Assembly: GCA_021648425.1 (NCBI GenBank)
Contig: JAKISV010000104.1
Coordinates: 1-10,042 of the forward strand
Length of the DNA stretch: 10,042 bases
Direction: 5' to 3'
DNA from: Rhizobiaceae bacterium
Lineage (GTDB): Bacteria > Pseudomonadota > Alphaproteobacteria > Rhizobiales > Rhizobiaceae
Shown one piece after another: positions 5,822 to 10,042 of the stretch (position 1 is its first letter; each line of letters starts with the position of its first letter). Position numbers and translations under genes: made by a program. Under the pieces are notes generated by a model. That model was not told where the DNA came from. It did no database searches and worked only from the letters and a program-made list of their open reading frames with translations.

Positions 5822-6163
5822 ATGGACATGCCCGAGGGATTTGAACTTCCCCAATTGCGGGAAAATGCATCGAAAGCCACGGCATTTTTGCGCGGCATGG
5901 CGAATGAATGCCGATTGCTGATCTTGTGCCGACTGGCCGAATCAGAATGCTCGGTCACCCAGCTGGAAGAAGTGCTCGAATTATCTCAATCTGCATTGTC
6001 GCAGCATCTGGCGGTATTACGACGGCTGGGCCTGGTAAAACAGCGCCGCGAAGCACGGCTGCACTATTATTCGCTGGCAAGCGAAGAGGCGAAGATTATT
6101 ATGGCGACCTTATACAATAAATATTGTGTAACGGATGGCTGTGAGATCAAAACCGGCACATGA
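5822..6163 (+). CDS. BigR/SqrR-like ArsR-family persulfide-sensing repressor
   Basis: A 113-residue winged-helix protein of the ArsR family. The recognition helix SQSALSQHLAVLRRLGLV (residues 55-72) and wing RREARLHYYSL (75-85) match the BigR/SqrR/YgaV subgroup closely. Cys36 (LLILC) and Cys102 (NKYC) are 66 residues apart. From memory this is the spacing of the redox pair in SqrR (Cys41/Cys107) and BigR (Cys42/Cys108), which forms a polysulfide link and releases DNA when sulfide or persulfide rises. Three further cysteines (30, 43, 107) are unusual. The ATG at 5822 follows AAAGGTGA (5808-5814) by seven bases; a second ATG two codons later is possible. It is probably autoregulated through the element at 5750-5767 and is likely to control dsrE2-tusA. 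A metal sensor is less likely, because the paired CVC motif of ArsR is absent. Confidence 0.88.
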   Translation: MDMPEGFELPQLRENASKATAFLRGMANECRLLILCRLAESECSVTQLEEVLELSQSALSQHLAVLRRLGLVKQRREARLHYYSLASEEAKIIMATLYNKYCVTDGCEIKTGT

Positions 6164-6281
6164 AACTTCATTGCTTTGGCTGAAACTGGCTGGATTCCAG
6201 CAAAAACCGGCCTATCGGGTCGCTTTGTCGCGTCAAACTTGCGTGAAGATTGCTGCACTGGTATTGCGTGAGGCCTTAAAT

Positions 6282-6295
6282 TTGACTTTAATCAA
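6282..6295 (+). promoter_or_regulatory. FNR/FixK-type box upstream of hemA
   Basis: TTGACTTTAATCAA matches the FNR/FixK consensus TTGAT-N4-ATCAA at 9 of 10 defined bases. Its centre is 92 bases before the hemA start. A -10-like TGTTAA at 6315-6320 would put transcription near 6327, placing the box about 39-40 bases upstream of the start, close to the activating (class II) position. In alphaproteobacteria hemA is known to be under FnrL/FixK-type control in low oxygen. Confidence 0.65.
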
Positions 6296-6380
6296 TTTGT
6301 TGAAGAGACCTGAATGTTAAACAGGCGAAGCAAATGTTGAATGATTTGGTATTGGCGTAAAGTTAAGAACAGGGCAGCAC

Positions 6381-7595
6381 ATGGATTTTGAAGCGATATT
6401 TGAAGCCAAACTGGCACCGCTGCATGAGGATGGCAATTATCGGGTGTTTGCGGAAATTGAGCGCAAGGCCGGGAGTTTTCCTAAAGCCACACGTTTCATT
6501 GATGGTGGTACGCAGGATGTAACTGTTTGGTGCTCTAATGATTATCTGGGTATGGGCCAGCATCCAAAAATTATGAAAGCCATGCACGAGGCGATTGATC
6601 GCACCGGCACGGGTGCTGGTGGCACGCGCAACATATCAGGCACCAATCATGACCATGTATTGCTGGAAAAAGAACTGGCCGACTGGCACGGCAAAGATTC
6701 AGCGCTTATTTTTACTTCAGGCTATGTTTCCAACTGGGCCGCTTTGGGGACTTTGGGTTCAGCCATTGATGGCTGTGTGATTTTCTCCGATTCGCTCAAT
6801 CATGCCTCGATGATTGAAGGCATTCGTCATTCACGGGCGGGCAAGGAAATCTGGAAACACAATGATCCTGAAGATCTTGATCGACTGTTGTCGAAATACG
6901 GGCCTGAGGTGCCAAAGCTGGTGGCTTTTGAATCGGTTTATTCGATGGATGGTGATATCGCGCCCATTGCCGAGATATGCGATGTGGCAGACAAACATGG
7001 TGCAATGACTTATCTCGATGAAGTTCATGCGGTTGGCCTTTATGGGCCACGTGGTGCTGGCATTGCCGAGCGTGAAGGCATTATGCATCGCATTGATGTT
7101 ATTGAAGGAACGCTGGGTAAGGCTGTGGGTGTAATGGGCGGATATATTACCGGCTCTGATAAACTATGTGATTTTATTCGCAGTTTCGCTTCGGGCTTTA
7201 TCTTTACCACGGCGATTCCACCGGCTCTTGCAGCGGGTGCAGCGGCCAGTATCCGGCATTTGAAAACCAGTGAGATTGAACGCATGCGCCAGAAAGAGCG
7301 GGTGGCCAAATTCCGTTCCATGCTGGACGCCAAAGGCATTCCTCATATGGATAATCCAAGCCACATTGTACCGGTAATGGTTGGCGATGCGGCCAAGTGC
7401 AAATATCTGTCTGATTTATTGATGGACCAGTACGGCATCTATGTGCAGCCGATTAATTACCCCACTGTTCCCAAGGGAACCGAGCGGCTTCGCTTTACGC
7501 CAACGCCGATGCACAGTGATGACGATATGGGCCATCTGGTCAATGCATTGTCGGATTTGTGGTCGCAGTGTGCATTGTCACGGGCTGTTGCCTGA
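6381..7595 (+). CDS. hemA: 5-aminolevulinate synthase
   Basis: A 404-residue PLP enzyme that condenses glycine and succinyl-CoA to 5-aminolevulinate, the first step of tetrapyrrole (heme, cobalamin, bacteriochlorophyll) synthesis by the C4 route used in alphaproteobacteria. The sequence is full length and near canonical: the N-terminal YRVFAEIERKAG, the substrate region WCSNDYLGMGQHP (50-62), the glycine-rich GTGAGGTRNISGT (76-88), His141 in SLNHASM (stacks on PLP), Asp213 in YLDEVHAVGLYG (binds the pyridine nitrogen) and Lys247 in EGTLGKAVGVMGGY (Schiff base). The C-terminal GIYVQPINYPTVPKGTERLR block is diagnostic. The ATG at 6381 follows AGGG (6371-6374) by six bases. It stands alone, with its own FNR/FixK-type box. 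Its stop lies two bases from the stop of the converging membrane-protein gene. The other possible identity, the related 2-amino-3-ketobutyrate CoA ligase, is excluded by these motifs. Confidence 0.98.
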   Translation: MDFEAIFEAKLAPLHEDGNYRVFAEIERKAGSFPKATRFIDGGTQDVTVWCSNDYLGMGQHPKIMKAMHEAIDRTGTGAGGTRNISGTNHDHVLLEKELADWHGKDSALIFTSGYVSNWAALGTLGSAIDGCVIFSDSLNHASMIEGIRHSRAGKEIWKHNDPEDLDRLLSKYGPEVPKLVAFESVYSMDGDIAPIAEICDVADKHGAMTYLDEVHAVGLYGPRGAGIAEREGIMHRIDVIEGTLGKAVGVMGGYITGSDKLCDFIRSFASGFIFTTAIPPALAAGAAASIRHLKTSEIERMRQKERVAKFRSMLDAKGIPHMDNPSHIVPVMVGDAAKCKYLSDLLMDQYGIYVQPINYPTVPKGTERLRFTPTPMHSDDDMGHLVNALSDLWSQCALSRAVA

Positions 7596-7604
7596 GTTTA
7601 CTCA
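7593..7604. repeat. Perfect dyad at the convergent stop codons
   Basis: TGAGT-TT-ACTCA is a 12-base perfect inverted repeat that contains the hemA TGA (7593-7595) and the TAA of the opposing gene (minus strand, 7600-7598). A 5-pair stem without a T-tract is too weak to be a confident terminator. It is the only inverted repeat I see at this junction. Confidence 0.4.
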
Positions 7605-8797
7605 ACAGATGTTCCGAAAATTACGATTGCTGCACTAAGCAATGTCAACGCCAGATACAATGGCAGATGATATCCTTTTTGCCGGTTTCTCCACGCACCC
7701 ATGGCGGCGATGGCTGATTGCAGGCCATAATAAAATGCAAATGCGCGCGAAGCATACGAAATTATTTCAAATACATTTAAAGTCCAGGTCAAAACAAGGC
7801 CGATGGTGACGAGCAATATATAAGCATGGTTTGACCTGATGCGATTGCGGGTCAGCTCTGCCACCAACCCGCCCGAACCGCTGGTATCAGCTACCGCAGC
7901 ACTAAACTGTGCGCTGAGGGCTGCGGCAACAAGTAATAGTGGAAGCACCGGTGCTACTACGGCCATCATGTCTATGATCGCGGTCTCTTCCAACACTATT
8001 TCATCGGGAGTGAACACATAGGCAAACAGGGCGATATAGATCATGTAGATCGCTGATGAGAGGAACTGCGCATTGCGCATGGAGCGGATGCGAATTGCGG
8101 CGGAGTAGTTTTCGCCCAGATAGCGTGAAGTTTCAAATCCCTGAACGGTAACGAGCAAGCCGAAAACTAACGTTACGCCGGCCCAACCTGTCAGGGTTGG
8201 CGGGTTATAAATCAGGCCTTCACCGGTTGCTTTTTGTGAGAAATACCAGGCAAGACCTGCCAATAGCCCGGCGATGATTGCAAGTTTCAGGCCCACCGAG
8301 ATTTGTTCCATTCGCTCCAGGGCAGAAAACCCGTAGAGCAGGCCGACAAACAAAATTCCGAGAAATACCGCGCTGGTCAGCAGGTTTGCATGAAAACTGT
8401 CTCCAAAAGACAGCAGGCTTACACCAAAGGCTCCAAACAGATTGAGGTAATAGGCAACAGAAATGATGTAGGCGAAGGCCAGCGACCAGGAGGCTGCAAT
8501 TTCAAGGCGGTTTTCCAGCTGGCTGCGATCGTCTTTGTCGCGTTTAATGGTTGCAATATTGTATCGAATTGCCGATCCGTAAAGAAAAGCCCCCACACAT
8601 AAGGCCGCCATTACCAATGGTGCATACTGGCCGTAGGATGATTCCAGTATCGGGCCAAGCACAAGAAATCCGCTGCCGATGATTGAAGCCAGCGGTGTGA
8701 TCATTGCTTTCCAGCCGGTGGATTGTGACAGGGCAGGCAGCAGCAGAATAATGCCCGTTACCACAACGACGGCAAGAATGGCTCCGTTCAACAACAT
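7598..8797 (-). CDS. Uncharacterised APC-like polytopic membrane protein
   Basis: A 399-residue, very hydrophobic protein with about 10-12 predicted membrane helices (for example near 3-22, 34-52, 58-77, 100-120, 138-158, 167-186, 204-222, 246-262, 278-298, 325-343, 346-366, 378-396). Features reminiscent of the APC/LeuT-fold superfamily are IIGSGFLVLGPILESS (39-54) with a glycine-interrupted helix, and VQGFETSRYLGE (218-229), which resembles the GFE/ExSRY loop after helix 6 in amino-acid permeases. A small-residue motif, FSAAVADTSGSGG (298-310), lies later. A solute:cation symporter is the best guess; the substrate is unknown and the family match is by eye. The gene starts 12 bases after the carboxypeptidase gene ends, with only a weak AAGTGA ribosome binding site, suggesting coupled translation in one operon. 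Confidence 0.7.
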   Translation of the reverse strand: MLLNGAILAVVVVTGIILLLPALSQSTGWKAMITPLASIIGSGFLVLGPILESSYGQYAPLVMAALCVGAFLYGSAIRYNIATIKRDKDDRSQLENRLEIAASWSLAFAYIISVAYYLNLFGAFGVSLLSFGDSFHANLLTSAVFLGILFVGLLYGFSALERMEQISVGLKLAIIAGLLAGLAWYFSQKATGEGLIYNPPTLTGWAGVTLVFGLLVTVQGFETSRYLGENYSAAIRIRSMRNAQFLSSAIYMIYIALFAYVFTPDEIVLEETAIIDMMAVVAPVLPLLLVAAALSAQFSAAVADTSGSGGLVAELTRNRIRSNHAYILLVTIGLVLTWTLNVFEIISYASRAFAFYYGLQSAIAAMGAWRNRQKGYHLPLYLALTLLSAAIVIFGTSVE

Positions 8798-8809
8798 ATG
8801 AGTTCACTT

Positions 8810-9979
8810 CTATTCATAAGGTGGCGAAGTTCTATCGGGGCGCCACTGGGGGGTGGCAATTTGCGGCTTGGGGGCTGCGCCGTTTTGCAGTTTGAAATTG
8901 AAGGGATTTGGACCGAATGCCATTCCAGTCGTGACGTCGATATCAGGACCGGTATTTACAGCAACGTTTAAATATATCTCACGTTGCTCTTTAAGATTGG
9001 CCAGGTGCTTTTTGCGCGCCTGGCGGCGTTGCTTTTTCGACAACTGGCGTTCGGTCCAGTTGGGTTTGCATATCATCGGAGTGAGGTTTGCGGGTAACTG
9101 ATATTGGTTTGGTATTGTTTTGAGCTGGCTGACATGGAGGCGTTGTGAGGGGCTGAAATTGTCATTGAAACCGGCATTCAGCAATTGCGCAGCCTGAACA
9201 TTGCGCTGAACTGAGGAGTTGCCGCCAAGCACAACCGCTATCAACTCCTTGCCGCTGCGTTTGGCACGCACGACAATATTGAGGCCGGAAGCGCAGGTAT
9301 AGCCGGTTTTCATGCCATTGGTGCCGGGATAGGAATTTAGCAGGCGATTTGAGTTTCTCATGCGTTTTTTGTCGAATTTAATCGCTGGAATTTTGAAATA
9401 ATTCGAATATTGCGGGAACTCGTTGGCGAGGGCCAGTGCCAGCAGGGCCATGTCTTTGGCGGTGGTTACCTGATTAATGGAATGCAGGCCGTGGGGATTG
9501 GTGAAGTTTGTGGCGTCCATGCCAAGGCGTGCCGCATTCTCGTTCATCGCTTCAACAAATGCGTCAAGACTGCCTTTAGTGGATTGGGCAAGGGCCACGG
9601 CAATGTCATTGGCAGACTTCACCATGATCATCTTCAGCGCATTGTCTATATTGATGATAGTGCCCAGCGGAAAACCCATTTTACTGGGTGGGATTGTCAG
9701 GGCCAAAGCTGACACCCTGACGGGGGAAGCAAAATCAATACGGCCACTTTTGATTTCGCGAAACACCGTATAGGCAGTCATCAGTTTGGCGATTGAGGCG
9801 GGGTGCCAGGGGCGGGTCGCCTGGTTGTGCGCAATGAGGTTGCCGGTTTTAGCATCGAGTAAAATCCACGGGTTTGTCTCAGCGTGGACAGGAACCATCA
9901 AGGCGAACACCAAAACAACCGGATAGAAAATCCGGAAAATCACAGAATAGAATCTTTGGATATATTCAGACATCATCAT
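8810..9979 (-). CDS. D-alanyl-D-alanine carboxypeptidase (peptidase S11, PBP5/6-like)
   Basis: A 389-residue precursor. A basic N-terminus and a hydrophobic core, with likely signal peptidase cleavage after VHA (residue 33), send it to the periplasm. All three penicillin-binding motifs are present: SxxK at 62-65 (HPASIAKLM), SxN at 122-124 (VKSANDIA) and KTG at 224-226 (GMKTGYT). The enzyme trims the terminal D-Ala from peptidoglycan pentapeptides and binds beta-lactams. After the catalytic domain there is an unusual tail of about 90 residues: a very basic stretch (LSKKQRRQARKKHLANLKEQ, 312-331), then a proline-rich end, without the amphipathic membrane anchor typical of E. coli PBP5. Three consecutive ATGs (9979, 9976, 9973) could start the protein; none has a good ribosome binding site, so the first is given. 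It heads an operon with the membrane protein downstream. Confidence 0.94.
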   Translation of the reverse strand: MMMSEYIQRFYSVIFRIFYPVVLVFALMVPVHAETNPWILLDAKTGNLIAHNQATRPWHPASIAKLMTAYTVFREIKSGRIDFASPVRVSALALTIPPSKMGFPLGTIINIDNALKMIMVKSANDIAVALAQSTKGSLDAFVEAMNENAARLGMDATNFTNPHGLHSINQVTTAKDMALLALALANEFPQYSNYFKIPAIKFDKKRMRNSNRLLNSYPGTNGMKTGYTCASGLNIVVRAKRSGKELIAVVLGGNSSVQRNVQAAQLLNAGFNDNFSPSQRLHVSQLKTIPNQYQLPANLTPMICKPNWTERQLSKKQRRQARKKHLANLKEQREIYLNVAVNTGPDIDVTTGMAFGPNPFNFKLQNGAAPKPQIATPQWRPDRTSPPYE

Positions 9980-9994
9980 TAGAAACTAACTTGA

Positions 9995-10022
9995 AATGTA
10001 GGAGTTTGAAATCCCCAATCAA
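9995..10022 (-). promoter_or_regulatory. Candidate promoter for the carboxypeptidase operon
   Basis: On the minus strand TTGATT (10022-10017) and TACATT (10000-9995) are 16 bases apart. Transcription would begin only about 10 bases before the first ATG, consistent with the lack of a ribosome binding site but unusually short. Low certainty, and the window ends close by. Confidence 0.3.
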
Positions 10023-10025
10023 ATA

Positions 10026-10040
10026 TCCAGACATACTGGA
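10026..10040. repeat. Short inverted repeat upstream of the carboxypeptidase promoter
   Basis: TCCAG-ACATA-CTGGA is a perfect 5-base inverted repeat directly upstream of the candidate -35. It could be an operator half or chance; the window ends two bases later. Confidence 0.25.
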
Positions 10041-10042
10041 CG

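Noticed and set aside
6189..6201. GCTGGA-T-TCCAGC inverted repeat after the repressor gene as a terminator
   Set aside because: The stem is perfect, but the loop is a single base and it is followed by A-rich rather than T-rich sequence on the plus strand, so it is not a standard terminator.
6135..6320. 61-codon plus-strand frame between the repressor and hemA
   Set aside because: It overlaps the end of the repressor in another frame, has no ribosome binding site, and runs through the FNR-type box; unlikely to be coding.
1..10042. CRISPR array, transposon ends, tRNA/rRNA, phage or toxin-antitoxin genes
   Set aside because: No regularly spaced repeats, transposase motifs, cloverleaf-like sequences or such gene pairs were seen on reading either strand.

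Overview
The window looks like a chromosomal segment of an alphaproteobacterium, most likely of the Hyphomicrobiales (Rhizobiales) or a close marine relative. Three things point that way: a C4-pathway 5-aminolevulinate synthase (hemA) with an FNR/FixK-type box upstream, a BigR/SqrR-type persulfide-sensing ArsR regulator beside sulfur-trafficking genes, and a type III polyketide synthase overlapping an isoprenylcysteine methyltransferase-like gene. This placement is inference from gene content. There is no rRNA, tRNA, transposase, phage gene or CRISPR array that I can recognise.

Layout: (1) 2-2111, plus strand, a compact operon: the C-terminal two thirds of a type III polyketide synthase, an overlapping membrane methyltransferase (ICMT family) and an endonuclease/exonuclease/phosphatase-fold hydrolase. 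(2) 2112-2591, a 480-base stretch without a convincing intact gene. It holds a possible decayed minus-strand reading frame and a candidate promoter for the small uncharacterised gene at 2592-2942, which ends at a strong two-way terminator (2970-2988). (3) 3013-6163, a sulfur-related block: dsrE2-like and tusA genes on the minus strand, diverging from a PiT-family permease, which is followed by the BigR/SqrR-like repressor. (4) 6282-7595, hemA with its FNR/FixK-type site. (5) 7598-9979, minus strand, a penicillin-binding D-Ala-D-Ala carboxypeptidase followed 12 bases later by a polytopic APC-like membrane protein, converging on hemA with only two bases between stop codons.

The most interesting reading is regulatory. 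An 18-base element (consensus ATTCNTNNNTTCTAATAT, 14 of 18 identical) lies over the predicted promoter of dsrE2-tusA and again upstream of the repressor gene. This suggests a persulfide-responsive local regulon. The PiT permease sits between the two elements, so it may move a sulfur oxyanion (as the PiT-family CysP does) rather than phosphate. I found no clearly new defence or mobile system; most of the window is recognisable alphaproteobacterial gene content.
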